The position numbers were made by a program, and so were the translations under genes. A stretch of DNA of 24,509 bases, from NCBI GenBank assembly GCA_046728075.1, contig JBKPDV010000240.1, positions 1-24,509 on the forward strand, read 5' to 3'. Shown here one piece after another: positions 12,705-20,932 of this stretch. The stretch is from JBKPDV01 sp046728075 (GTDB lineage: Bacteria > Acidobacteriota > Thermoanaerobaculia > UBA5066 > Gp7-AA6). Each line of letters opens with the position of its first letter. Position 1 is the first letter of the stretch. The notes under the pieces were generated by a model that was given only the letters and a program-made list of their open reading frames with translations, did no database searches and was not told the DNA's origin.

Positions 12705-15218
12705 TTAGCGTGCGGCGGCGACCGGAGTCTCGGCGATTGTGAGCGCGCCCTGTTCGACCCAGTGTGCGAGCATTCGCCGAATCCGATAAGAGTCGGCCTT
12801 GAGCTCCGCTTCGCACTGACGGGGCGTGGCCGAGGAGGCAACGCGCGTCCAGAGATCCTTCACCAGGGCTCCATCGCGCTCGTCCGGATGAGGCGTGGGC
12901 CGAATGTCAGTCGCCTTCAGAGAGGCCTCGTCGGGCACCAGCGCCGCCGACTGTTGAAACTCGTCGTAGCGCCGCATCCCTTCGAGCGTCAGCGGCAGAA
13001 CTTCCCGATTCATCCCGCGGTTCGTGTCCGAAGGCGCTTCTTCCTTACGCACGAAGAGGAAACTGCCCGGACGGGGCCGCTCCAGGAGCTGATAAAAGGC
13101 TTCCTCGCCCGAGAGTCGCCCCGTCTGGGCCTTGGAGAGTTTGCCGGAGCGCAGCGCCAGGGAGCCGAACATCTCCCCCTTTGGCTCCCGCAATGTCAGA
13201 GACCCGGAGATGCCCGAGTCCGCCAGACTCTGCAGCAGGGAGGGGAGCCCGAAAACTTCCAGGTCTCCCGATAGACTGGCGACGGCCTCGGGAGCGGCGG
13301 CGGCTTGCGCTGCCGCTCCGGCGGCGAAGGCCGCCAGCGCCTTCTCCGCGGCTCTGGCGACTTCCTGACCGGGGAAGCGACGCACGATCTCGCGGAAGGC
13401 CTGCGCGACCTCCGGGGTCGGCGTCGTCGAAAGCGCCTCGATACAGTGGTAGAGGTTCCGATCGTTCTGGTGGAGCACCAGGCCGAACAACTTGAAAGGC
13501 GTGTTCGCCTTCAGGGTTTCCAGGAGCTTTTCGACGAGATCCTTGTCTCCGGACAGGTCCTGACCCGCCAGCTCCGCCAGCCGCGACATCGTGTCCCCGA
13601 ATTCCTTCTTCCCGCTCAGCCCATGCTCGACGACCGCGCGGCGCGCCCCCGGCGTCCCGTAACGCGCAAGCGCCGCGACGAGACGATCGAGCAGAAGCCG
13701 CATCTCCCGCGGGTCGTAGGGAGACTCGGCCGGTTTCGCCAGCATCCCCTCCAGGTCGTGAAGGATGCCGACGAGTGTCCGCTCCGCGCGCTCGTGCTTG
13801 AGCTGACCGAGATTCGCCATCGCCTCTTTCACGAGGGGCGCGGGAAACCGCAGCTCCGCATGGCGGACGGCGACGTCCACGTCGTCCTCGAGCCCGGCTC
13901 CGGGGGGCCGCGGAATCCGCCGGAGAAGGTAGAGAAGATTGCGCCGGAAATACCAGTCTTCGTCTCCGGCTCCCTGTCCGAACGGTATGTGAAGGCGCTC
14001 GAGAGCGGATTGGCGCGCCGAGAGGCCGTGCACTTCGAGCAGCAGGAGCAGCAGACGCCGACGTTCGCGCTTGGGCTCCTTTCGCAGGCTCGCGTAGAGC
14101 CCGTCGGGGCTCAAGTTCGTAAAGAAGCTCAGCACCCGCCGGAGATTCGGATGTTGTTCGGGCCCCTCCGCGTACTTGCGCAAACGTTCGACGTCGATTC
14201 CATCGTCCGCCTTGCGCCGCACGAGATCGGCCGCGACGGGATCGACCTGGCGCTCCGCGATGATCCGCTCGGCCAGCTCGAGCATCGTGAGGGCCTGGGC
14301 AAGGGATCCCTCGTTGAACCGTTCGATTGCTGTCTTGACCATCTCGTTGAAACGGCGCGCCCCCTCTGCGGGATCTTCCGCCCCGGTGACGACCCGGCGC
14401 ATCGCTTCGACCGTCGGGCTCGGCATGACCACTGTGGATCCGTCTTTCTGTTCGGCCGTGACCGGCTGAATCCATCCCGGCAGCGAGCTTCCCAGGGAAC
14501 GAAACACGTCGTGGGTGCCCACCTCGAGGCCCAGAGCTCGGAGCCGATCGAGCACCTGATCGAGCTCCCGGGCGTTCTGGGAGCTGCGCGCCGCCGCCGC
14601 CAGCGTTTGAGACGCCAGAGGCGCTTTTTGGAGAGCGCCCTGCGGATCGGTGCTGCGCTGCACCTCTCGCTCGAGTCGCTCGAGCAGCATCTCCACACGA
14701 CGAAGGCTCGCCAGATCCGCGCTGCCTCCTCCGCCTCCGCCTCCTCCGCCTCCGGCGCCGCCCGAACCGATCTCCCTGGCCAGAGGCCGCTCGCGGGGAG
14801 TCCCTTGCCGGAAGAGCACCTCGATGGATGATGTGAGCGCCGTCGGCGAGTCGGAGAGACGCGCCAGGTTCTCTTTCAAGAACTCGCGGTCCCCCTCCGG
14901 GCAATAGTTGAGCACCTCGATCTTGAGCGTCTCCAGGTATTTCTGGAAGGGTTCCTGCGGAACCAGGTGAAACTCCCCCATCAGCTGGATCTTCTTGACC
15001 GCGTGGAAGAGGTAGTCGGAAATGGGAAGGTCCGCGCCTCCCCGGTGGTATTGACCAGACGTCCAGGCGTGGATGTTGGACGCGACGAGCCCGACGGGAT
15101 AGTCCAGAAGCAGTTTGATCGAATCGGCGACCACCAGCGGAGGCAGCGTATCGGAGAGATACTGCTGCAGCTCCTCGATCGCTTCCCGGATTTCCGGATT
15201 CGGTGCTGTGTCAACCAT
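12705..15218 (-). CDS. Large DUF4388 (PATAN-like) protein with HEAT-like scaffold
   Basis: 837 residues. Residues 1-150 form a helical N-terminal domain containing SDYLFHAVKKIQLMGEF. Residues ~152-166 are an almost pure glycine linker encoded by a GGN tract. A short coiled coil (LRRVEMLLERLEREVQ) follows. Residues ~330-640 are helix-rich, with repeated VKEAMANLGQLKHERAERTL-like segments that suggest HEAT-type repeats. The DUF4388 domain covers ~655-740 (LSGDLEVFGLPSLLQSLADS, then GSLTLREPKGEMFGSLALRSGKL), followed by a helical tail. DUF4388 proteins are often linked to signalling, gliding or response-regulator systems in delta-proteobacteria and acidobacteria; the role here is unknown. No transmembrane segment is seen. 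It follows rho on the same strand after 110 bp. Confidence 0.88.
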   Translation of the reverse strand: MVDTAPNPEIREAIEELQQYLSDTLPPLVVADSIKLLLDYPVGLVASNIHAWTSGQYHRGGADLPISDYLFHAVKKIQLMGEFHLVPQEPFQKYLETLKIEVLNYCPEGDREFLKENLARLSDSPTALTSSIEVLFRQGTPRERPLAREIGSGGAGGGGGGGGGGSADLASLRRVEMLLERLEREVQRSTDPQGALQKAPLASQTLAAAARSSQNARELDQVLDRLRALGLEVGTHDVFRSLGSSLPGWIQPVTAEQKDGSTVVMPSPTVEAMRRVVTGAEDPAEGARRFNEMVKTAIERFNEGSLAQALTMLELAERIIAERQVDPVAADLVRRKADDGIDVERLRKYAEGPEQHPNLRRVLSFFTNLSPDGLYASLRKEPKRERRRLLLLLLEVHGLSARQSALERLHIPFGQGAGDEDWYFRRNLLYLLRRIPRPPGAGLEDDVDVAVRHAELRFPAPLVKEAMANLGQLKHERAERTLVGILHDLEGMLAKPAESPYDPREMRLLLDRLVAALARYGTPGARRAVVEHGLSGKKEFGDTMSRLAELAGQDLSGDKDLVEKLLETLKANTPFKLFGLVLHQNDRNLYHCIEALSTTPTPEVAQAFREIVRRFPGQEVARAAEKALAAFAAGAAAQAAAAPEAVASLSGDLEVFGLPSLLQSLADSGISGSLTLREPKGEMFGSLALRSGKLSKAQTGRLSGEEAFYQLLERPRPGSFLFVRKEEAPSDTNRGMNREVLPLTLEGMRRYDEFQQSAALVPDEASLKATDIRPTPHPDERDGALVKDLWTRVASSATPRQCEAELKADSYRIRRMLAHWVEQGALTIAETPVAAAR

Positions 15219-15328
15219 CGGAGAGGTCTACGTTAAGGTTAGGCCAACTGTGCAAAGGCGCAAGGGCCAAATGACGGGACCATGGTGCGATGCTTTCTGC
15301 CCCTCGGCCGGCAGGGCCTTGCCAGCCC

Positions 15329-16648
15329 CTAGAAGCTCTTCAGGAAGTCCTCGTTGGACCGGAATTTGGACAGGCGTCCGAGCACCAGCTCCATCGCCTG
15401 GATCTTGTCGACCGCGGCCAGGGCTCGCCGCAATTTCACGATCTTGGGCAGCTCCTCGGGGTCGTAGATCTTTTCCTCCTTGCGAGTTCCGGACTGGGGG
15501 ATGTTGATACAGGGGAAGATGCGCCGGTTGAAAAGGTCCCGGTCCAGGAGGATCTCCGTGTTGCCGGTTCCCTTGAACTCTTGAAAGATGATCTCGTCCA
15601 TCCGGGAACCGGTATCGATCAAGGCCGTGGCAATGATCGTCAGCGAACCTCCCCCTTCGGCATTGCGCGCGGCGCCGAAGAAGCGGCGGGGTTTTTCCAT
15701 GGTTCGCGCGTCGATCCCGCCGGAGAGGATCTTGCCTCCCCCCTTCTGCATATGGTTGTAGGCGCGCGCCATCCGGGTAATCGAGTCCAGGAAGATGATG
15801 GTGTGCTTGCCGCATTCCACCAGACGCCTGGCGCGCTCCGCCACGATCTCCGCCACCGCGATGTGGTTCTCGGCCGAGAGGTCCGCCGAGGAGGCGATGA
15901 CCTCTCCCCGCACGCTGCGGCGAAAGTCGGTGATTTCTTCGGGGCGTTCGTCAATCAAGAGCACGATGACATAGACATCCGGGTCGTTGACCGAAACGGC
16001 GTGCGCCATCCGTTTCAGGAGCGTCGTCTTGCCCGCCTTGGGAGGCGCGACGATCAGGCAGCGCTGCCCGCGGCCGATCGGGGCCAGCAGGTCGACCACG
16101 CGGCCGCACATCTCGTCCGGCTCCGTCTCGAGCTTCAAGTGTGTGTTCGGGTCGATCGAAACGAGCTCCTGAAAAGTCGGGCGCTGGCGGAAGGCCGCGG
16201 GCGTCAGCCCTTCGACCGTTTCGACGCGCCGCAGCACCGGACGGTTTCCATCCGCCGCGAACCCGGAAATCGACGCGCCCGCCTCGAGACCTTCCCGGGT
16301 GATCAGATCCCGGGAGACGAGTGGATCGCGCGGGGTGGGCAGATAGTTCGCTCGCGCCGAGACCAGAACTCCCGGGGAGCTCTCCCTTGCAGGAAGAGAG
16401 AGCACGCCTTCGACTGGGACTTCGGGCCCGGAAGCCGTCAGCTCATCCGGCCGCTCGAAGCCTCCCTGAGACGAGGGTGGGCGTCCGCCTCCTCCGCCTC
16501 CTCCGCGGCGTCGGCGGCGTCGCCGGCGGCGGTGAGGGCGTGGCTGCCCTTCGCCCGAAGGCGCCGGTTGCCCTTCACCCCTCGCAGGGGATTCCGTGGC
16601 AACGGCAGGCGAAAACGAGTTTTCCGAGGTCCAGGGATCGTCGGACAT
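15329..16648 (-). CDS. rho: Transcription termination factor Rho, short form
   Basis: 439-residue hexameric RNA helicase that ends transcription. The ATPase core is intact: IGRGQRCLIVAPPKAGKTTLL (Walker A), VLLIDERPEEITDFRRSV, TIIFLDSITRMARAYN (Walker B), the R-loop region GGGKILSGGIDA, and GSLTIIATALIDTGS with EFKGTGNTE. The usual helical N-terminal Rho_N domain is missing. Instead the first ~75 residues are a disordered basic segment with about nine Arg followed by seven Gly. In the RNA-binding cold-shock-like domain, the FGFL RNP1 motif of E. coli Rho aligns by eye with PGVL, so the two aromatic RNA contacts appear absent. The C-terminus ends FRSNEDFLKSF as expected. Confidence 0.95.
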   Translation of the reverse strand: MSDDPWTSENSFSPAVATESPARGEGQPAPSGEGQPRPHRRRRRRRRRGGGGGGGRPPSSQGGFERPDELTASGPEVPVEGVLSLPARESSPGVLVSARANYLPTPRDPLVSRDLITREGLEAGASISGFAADGNRPVLRRVETVEGLTPAAFRQRPTFQELVSIDPNTHLKLETEPDEMCGRVVDLLAPIGRGQRCLIVAPPKAGKTTLLKRMAHAVSVNDPDVYVIVLLIDERPEEITDFRRSVRGEVIASSADLSAENHIAVAEIVAERARRLVECGKHTIIFLDSITRMARAYNHMQKGGGKILSGGIDARTMEKPRRFFGAARNAEGGGSLTIIATALIDTGSRMDEIIFQEFKGTGNTEILLDRDLFNRRIFPCINIPQSGTRKEEKIYDPEELPKIVKLRRALAAVDKIQAMELVLGRLSKFRSNEDFLKSF

Positions 16649-16716
16649 GAGCTCCCAAAGGGTCCCGCCGCGCTGACCCGATGTCCGGGCGGGAACGAGG
16701 CATTCTAGCCTAAAAC

Positions 16717-16797
16717 AGGTCCCAGGTGTTAGGTTCTAGGTACCAGATGTCCCAAGGCTCGCAAAACCTAACACCTATCACCTAACACTAAACACCT
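16717..16797. repeat. Inverted heptamer hairpin between the aldo/keto reductase gene and rho
   Basis: The left arm, 16717-16751, is AGGTCCC, AGGTGTT, AGGTTCT, AGGTACC, AGATGTC. The right arm, 16763-16797, is AAAACCT, AACACCT, ATCACCT, AACACTA, AACACCT. Five units face five units with an 11-nt loop. The right arm runs into the reductase stop codon (16796-16798). The unit is AT-richer than the surrounding genes. The 70 bp between this element and the rho start show no other feature I can name. Confidence 0.88.
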
Positions 16798-17893
16798 ACT
16801 CGAAGAGTCCCATCACCGTATCGGGGGAGGCCGGAGACACGCCAGCCAGGGCGAAATTGTCTTTTGCGTGCTCAACATTGGAAACGCCCACCAAACTGGT
16901 GGACATGCCGGGCGCCGAACGGGCGAACTGCAGCGCCCGCTGCCCGCCGGTGGAGGCCTCGGGGAACGCTTCCTCGATCTCCTCCGGCAAGTCTCCCGCG
17001 AGCCGCCCCTGGAGGAGAGAGGCCGAGCCAAAGGCGCCAAGGCGCAGCTCGTGCGCGGCCGCCAGGGCCGAGAGCCTCTTCTCTCCCACCGGCTGGGAGG
17101 GGAAGGCCACCGCCTGGGCCATCGCGAGATTGAAAGGAAGCTGGACCGCGCGGAAGTGATGGCTATCTCCCCCCACGTCGCGTGCCGTCTCCAGCGTAGC
17201 GGCAATCGAGAGGTGCTCCGGATGCTCGGGAGGAGCTCGCAGCCCATCCCAGGTCGCCAGGCCCCAGGCGGCGAGCTTTCCGCTGGCAATCGCGCGCTCG
17301 AGCGTCTCGATGGCGGCGGCGAGCCTCCTGGAGAACTCCGCGCGATCCACGGAGGCCTTTTGGGCCTCGATGTTGTGGAGGTAGTAGAGATCGATCGTCG
17401 CGAGACCGAGGTTCTTACGGCTCCTGTCGATTTGATCTTCGAGGTATCCGGGCGCCAAACAATGACCACCCTGCACGATCTCCGCTCGAGGCGCGATTCC
17501 CGATTCGACGAAGGTCTCCAGGATGTACCGCCGCGGTTCGCGAGGGTCGTCGGAGTCGTGAGGCAGATAGCCACCCTTGGTGGAGACAAAGATCTCTTCC
17601 CGCGAAGCGACTCCCTGCTCGATGGCGCGAGCCAACGCTCGTCCGATCGCGCGCTCGCTCTTCTGCCCGCGATAGTTGACGGCGGAGTCGAAGACGTTCA
17701 CTCCGGAGGCGAGCGCGAGCTCCACACAGGCTTCGTAGCCCGCGTCGGTCTGCTTGTCCTCTTTCCCCAGATAGGTACCGACGCCGATCGATGAGAGCGA
17801 CAGAGACGACGTCTGCCGGAAGTGGCCCGCCGCCGCCTTTGAGCGGTCCGCGAAGCGGCGAGTCCCCTCGATGGTCGCGCGGCCCGAGATCAT
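16796..17893 (-). CDS. Aldo/keto reductase
   Basis: 365-residue NADPH-type oxidoreductase with the (beta/alpha)8 fold. The catalytic tetrad is visible: Asp69 (VNVFDSAVNY), Tyr74, Lys106 (FVSTKGGYL) and His173 (LYYLHNIE). LSLSSIGVGTYLG near residue 31 opens the barrel, and GVSNVEHAKDNFALA near the end is the cofactor-binding segment. The first ~25 residues before LSLSSIG are an extension without obvious function. Substrate cannot be inferred. The stop codon falls in the outer unit of a heptamer arm, and the start lies eight bases from another array, so the gene is bracketed by repeats. Confidence 0.93.
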   Translation of the reverse strand: MISGRATIEGTRRFADRSKAAAGHFRQTSSLSLSSIGVGTYLGKEDKQTDAGYEACVELALASGVNVFDSAVNYRGQKSERAIGRALARAIEQGVASREEIFVSTKGGYLPHDSDDPREPRRYILETFVESGIAPRAEIVQGGHCLAPGYLEDQIDRSRKNLGLATIDLYYLHNIEAQKASVDRAEFSRRLAAAIETLERAIASGKLAAWGLATWDGLRAPPEHPEHLSIAATLETARDVGGDSHHFRAVQLPFNLAMAQAVAFPSQPVGEKRLSALAAAHELRLGAFGSASLLQGRLAGDLPEEIEEAFPEASTGGQRALQFARSAPGMSTSLVGVSNVEHAKDNFALAGVSPASPDTVMGLFE

Positions 17894-17900
17894 TGGGGAA

Positions 17901-17928
17901 AGCTATCAGCTCTCAGCTATCAGCTATC
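17901..17928. repeat. Four-unit AGCTATC heptamer array
   Basis: AGCTATC, AGCTCTC, AGCTATC, AGCTATC, lying eight bases upstream of the reductase start. It is not complementary to the adjacent GACT-type array, so it does not form the same hairpin design. Confidence 0.88.
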
Positions 17929-17959
17929 AGCGCCCCAGCGCCTTGCACCCTTCGCTAAA

Positions 17960-18050
17960 CCCAACTCCCAACTGCCGACTGTCGACTGCCGACTGTTGAC
18001 TGTCGACTGTCGACTGCCGACTACCGACTACCGACTACCGACTACCGACC
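17960..18050. repeat. Thirteen-unit heptamer array after the DUF1501 gene
   Basis: The longest array here: CCCAACT twice, GCCGACT, GTCGACT, GCCGACT, GTTGACT, GTCGACT twice, GCCGACT, ACCGACT three times, ACCGACC. The phase is unbroken over 91 bp. The CT at positions 6-7 is constant in the first twelve units, and the first three positions vary. It ends one base before the DUF1501 stop codon. The 17929-17959 spacer between this and the AGCTATC array shows nothing notable. Confidence 0.93.
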
Positions 18051-18051
18051 G

Positions 18052-19341
18052 CTATACGTAGCTCTTGTTCAGGAAGCCAATGTACGGCCAGGCCTGGCCC
18101 AGGATTCCCGCCGAGTCGGCTCCGAGCCAGTCGGAGAGGATCGTTCCGTAATAGGAACGAAAATCATTTTGGATCAGGAGGTTCCCGTTCGAGTCGAGCT
18201 GCGTCAGGTTCGGGGCCGTGCCGTAGATTCCGGGTTTGACGGCGTTGCCTACGACGAACTGAGGGGCGGACGTCCCGTGATCGGTCCCGCGAGATGCGTT
18301 GTCCTGGACCCGGCGCCCGAACTCCGACCACGTCATGAGGAGAACGTTGTGGGACTTCCCGTGGGCGTCGAGATCGTCGAAGAGGGCCTTGATCGAGTCG
18401 GACACCGTCTGCAACAGACCGTTGTGGCCGTTGGCGCCCGCGTTGTCCTCATCGGCGTGGTTGTCGAAGCCGCCGAAGGTGAGGTAGAGGATTTGCGCGC
18501 CCACACCGGCGTTGATGATCTGGGCGATCAGCTCCATGCCGGTACCCAGGCTTCCGGCCGGATACTGGCCGCCCGCCACGTACCCGTTGCCGACGGTCTG
18601 CAGCGTCGTGGAGGAGGACACGGCGAGGCCCGACAGGACGCTGACCTGCGCCAGGGTGTTCTCGATCTCGTATTGATCCGCTCCCTCCGCCACGAAGGTG
18701 CTGATCTGGTTGTTCTTGTCTCCGGGGTAGGCGCCGTCGGTCGAATAGGAATAGGACGCGATCGACACGAACGACGGGACGCTCACCTTGCTCGCGAGCA
18801 GCGTGCGTGGCAGCGCGTTGGATACCGCCGCACAGACGAGCGGGTTGGCGTTGTTGCCCACGTAGCCGTCTAAGAACCGTCCCAGCCATCCGTTTCGCTG
18901 AGCCAGTGTCGGGTCGGCGGTGTGCCAGATGTCGCGCGACGTGAAGTGAGAAAGGCTCGAGTTCGGGTAACCGATCCCCTCCACCAGAGCGACGCGGTTG
19001 GCGTCCCAGAGGGCCTTCAGGCCGCCCATCGCGGGCTTGGTCCCGCCGTTGACGGTCATGCCGTTCAAACCGAGCTTGGAGTCGAGCTGCAGGATCGACC
19101 CGGCGGGGATCCCGATTCGCGAGCGGACCTGCGAATAGGCATTGTCGGTGTAGGGAACGACGGTGTTCAGACCGTCGTTGCCACCCATCAGCTCGAGCAC
19201 GACGAGAGTTCGGCCGGGGTACGCGGAGCCCAGGGACTCCTCGAAGTTCCGGGCACCGGCGACGGACCAACGCGGCACCATCGCCGAGACGGTCACGAAA
19301 CCGGCGCTGCGGAGCAGGAAATCGCGTCTGGAAATGGACAT
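18052..19341 (-). CDS. DUF1501 protein, Tat-exported
   Basis: 429 residues. The N-terminus SRRDFLLRSAGFVTVSA is a twin-arginine signal, so export in folded form is likely. The core has LVVLELMGGNDGLNTVVPY (about 46-64), HFTSRDIWHTADPT (about 132) and LMTWSEFGRRVQDNASRGTDHGTSAP (about 345-370), all typical of the sulfatase-like alkaline-phosphatase-fold DUF1501 family. Function is not established; in acidobacteria and planctomycetes it is usually paired with DUF1800, as here. GGAGG lies seven bases before the ATG. It is the second gene of the pair, 23 bp after the DUF1800 stop. Confidence 0.93.
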   Translation of the reverse strand: MSISRRDFLLRSAGFVTVSAMVPRWSVAGARNFEESLGSAYPGRTLVVLELMGGNDGLNTVVPYTDNAYSQVRSRIGIPAGSILQLDSKLGLNGMTVNGGTKPAMGGLKALWDANRVALVEGIGYPNSSLSHFTSRDIWHTADPTLAQRNGWLGRFLDGYVGNNANPLVCAAVSNALPRTLLASKVSVPSFVSIASYSYSTDGAYPGDKNNQISTFVAEGADQYEIENTLAQVSVLSGLAVSSSTTLQTVGNGYVAGGQYPAGSLGTGMELIAQIINAGVGAQILYLTFGGFDNHADEDNAGANGHNGLLQTVSDSIKALFDDLDAHGKSHNVLLMTWSEFGRRVQDNASRGTDHGTSAPQFVVGNAVKPGIYGTAPNLTQLDSNGNLLIQNDFRSYYGTILSDWLGADSAGILGQAWPYIGFLNKSYV

Positions 19342-19364
19342 GGTCGTCCTCCGCTATTTGATCG

Positions 19365-20744
19365 CTACGCGAGATGGAAAGCGGGACTCGTCAGCATCAG
19401 ATGGACGAGACCCCGGACCTTCTTGTCGACTTGCGCTGTCGTTCCGGTGTAGTTCCCGCGCGAACCGTCGTCATTCGCATTCATGTAGTTGATCCAGGCC
19501 GCCCGCACGTCGGAGGCCACGTCGGCGATGTTCAAGCGGTCCGCCAGGATGTCGACCACCTTGTCGGCGGTCGACGCGTCTTTGCCGGCGAGCAGCTTGT
19601 TCGGATCGAAACGGGTGCCGGACGTTCCCCGGTTGGACGCGAGCGCGTTGGCGAGGGACGCCCGCGTGAAGACCGTTCCGGTATTCATCCAGGAGGTGCC
19701 CCAGTCCCACCCCTTCGCATCGGACGGATCGAACAGAGGCTGGCCCATCCCGGAAAGGGAATTGACCGCCGACGAGAAGTCCGTCGTGCCTTCGAGCATG
19801 CGCACCTGCGCGACCGCGTACTCCACCGGGCTGCGGACCCAGGTCTTCATCGTATGGGGCTCATAGAAGTCCGGCGAGAGAAACACCGCGCGCAGGACCT
19901 CCTTGAGCGAATGGCCGGAGGAATCGTAGACGGCCCCGAGCTGATTGACGATGTAGTCGGGCGGATTGTCGTCGGCGAAGAAGGTCCAGACTTTCTGAGC
20001 CACCCAGCGGCCCGACTTTGTCCCCTGCGAATCGCTCCAGTTCAGGATGATGTTGATCGCGTCGTAACCGGTCCAGGGCCCCGTCTGGCCGAGGATGGTC
20101 TTGGAGCCGTTGTCGTGGAACGCCGGGTTGTCGACGAACGTCGCGCCGTTGTAGTTGTCGGTCTGGGTGTATCCCTGCAAGGTCCAGCCCGTAAGCGCTC
20201 GCGCGACTTCCGTCACATCGGTCTGGGTATAGCCGCTCGAGACTCCGAGCGTGAAGAGCTCCATCAGCTCGCGCGCATAGTTCTCGTTGGGACGCTGGTT
20301 GCGCGACAGCCAGTTATCGAGCCACACGAGCATCGCAGGATTCTGAGAGATTTTGACAACGTAGTCGTCGAACTTGCCGGTGGCGTACTGACGCATCGTC
20401 TTGTTCTCATTGAGCATCAAGGTCACGCCTCGGACCTTGGAGATGCCGGACGTCCACCAGAGGTTCAGCAGATAAGTCATCTTTTCTTCCAGCGGCCGCG
20501 GCGAAAACGCCATGCGATCGAGAAACCACTGCTGGATGCCTCGGGTCTGCAACAGGTTGTAGTTCTTGGCCGCGAGACTCGCCTCGTAGGCCGCGGTGTC
20601 GATCGAGGTGTAGTCCACCAGCGACGAGACGGCCGCCTCGACGCTTCCCCTGGCATACAGCGCATCGATCTCCGCGGGTGTTCCACCGAAACCGGCGCGT
20701 CGCAAGAGGTGAGCAGCGGCGTCACGGGTCCAATTGATGCTCAT
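19365..20744 (-). CDS. DUF1800 protein
   Basis: 459 residues. The start MSINWTRDAAAHLLRRAGFG is the family's hallmark, followed by LLNLWWTSGISKV, NYARELMELFTLGVSSGYTQ (about 172-191), EVARALTGWT and KVWTFFADD (about 259). It shows a PLFDPSDAKGWDWGTSW segment and a helical C-terminus. No signal peptide is visible although its partner is Tat-exported; the two may be exported as a complex, which is my inference. AAGGGGG lies upstream of the ATG. Function is unknown. Confidence 0.93.
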   Translation of the reverse strand: MSINWTRDAAAHLLRRAGFGGTPAEIDALYARGSVEAAVSSLVDYTSIDTAAYEASLAAKNYNLLQTRGIQQWFLDRMAFSPRPLEEKMTYLLNLWWTSGISKVRGVTLMLNENKTMRQYATGKFDDYVVKISQNPAMLVWLDNWLSRNQRPNENYARELMELFTLGVSSGYTQTDVTEVARALTGWTLQGYTQTDNYNGATFVDNPAFHDNGSKTILGQTGPWTGYDAINIILNWSDSQGTKSGRWVAQKVWTFFADDNPPDYIVNQLGAVYDSSGHSLKEVLRAVFLSPDFYEPHTMKTWVRSPVEYAVAQVRMLEGTTDFSSAVNSLSGMGQPLFDPSDAKGWDWGTSWMNTGTVFTRASLANALASNRGTSGTRFDPNKLLAGKDASTADKVVDILADRLNIADVASDVRAAWINYMNANDDGSRGNYTGTTAQVDKKVRGLVHLMLTSPAFHLA

Positions 20745-20801
20745 GTGGCCCCCTTATCGGCCTTGATGACGTTTAGACGATGTATCTGCATCAGGAGTTT
20801 A

Positions 20802-20932
20802 CGGCTCGCGGAAGACCTGGGTGCAAAGGGCAGGCTCAGGTCGGCGGAGCCGATCGGCAGCTATAACTCTTTTGGTCTCAAAGACCCGCTCGCTAGCGGC
20901 AGACCGATGTTTCGCCTAGCCGCCACTTTTTT
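20802..20932 (+). ncRNA. Candidate structured RNA ending in an intrinsic terminator
   Basis: Helices by eye on the plus strand: CGGCTC/GAGCCG (20802-20807 with 20847-20852) enclosing GACCTG/CAGGTC (20814-20819 with 20837-20842). ATCGG/CCGAT (20853-20857 with 20904-20908) encloses GGTCT/AGACC (20874-20878 with 20882-20886) and CCGCT/AGCGG (20886-20890 with 20895-20899). A GCGGC/GCCGC stem (20896-20923) then precedes six Ts and overlaps the previous hairpin, so the two are alternatives. No plus-strand gene follows. It could be a small RNA, or the reverse strand could be a DUF1800 leader. I do not recognise the family. Confidence 0.3.

Noticed and set aside
13305..14831. 508-codon open frame on the plus strand
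   Set aside because: Antisense to the DUF4388 gene, with no recognisable motif and Arg/His/Asp-rich shadow composition.
17960..18050. CRISPR-like array
   Set aside because: Units are 7 bp and directly joined, with no spacers and no cas genes; it is a short tandem repeat.
20799..20870. Cyclic-di-GMP (GEMM) riboswitch
   Set aside because: TGCAAAGGGCAGG faintly resembles the GEMM core, but the matching second half (GGACGCAAAGCC type) and tetraloop hairpin are missing.
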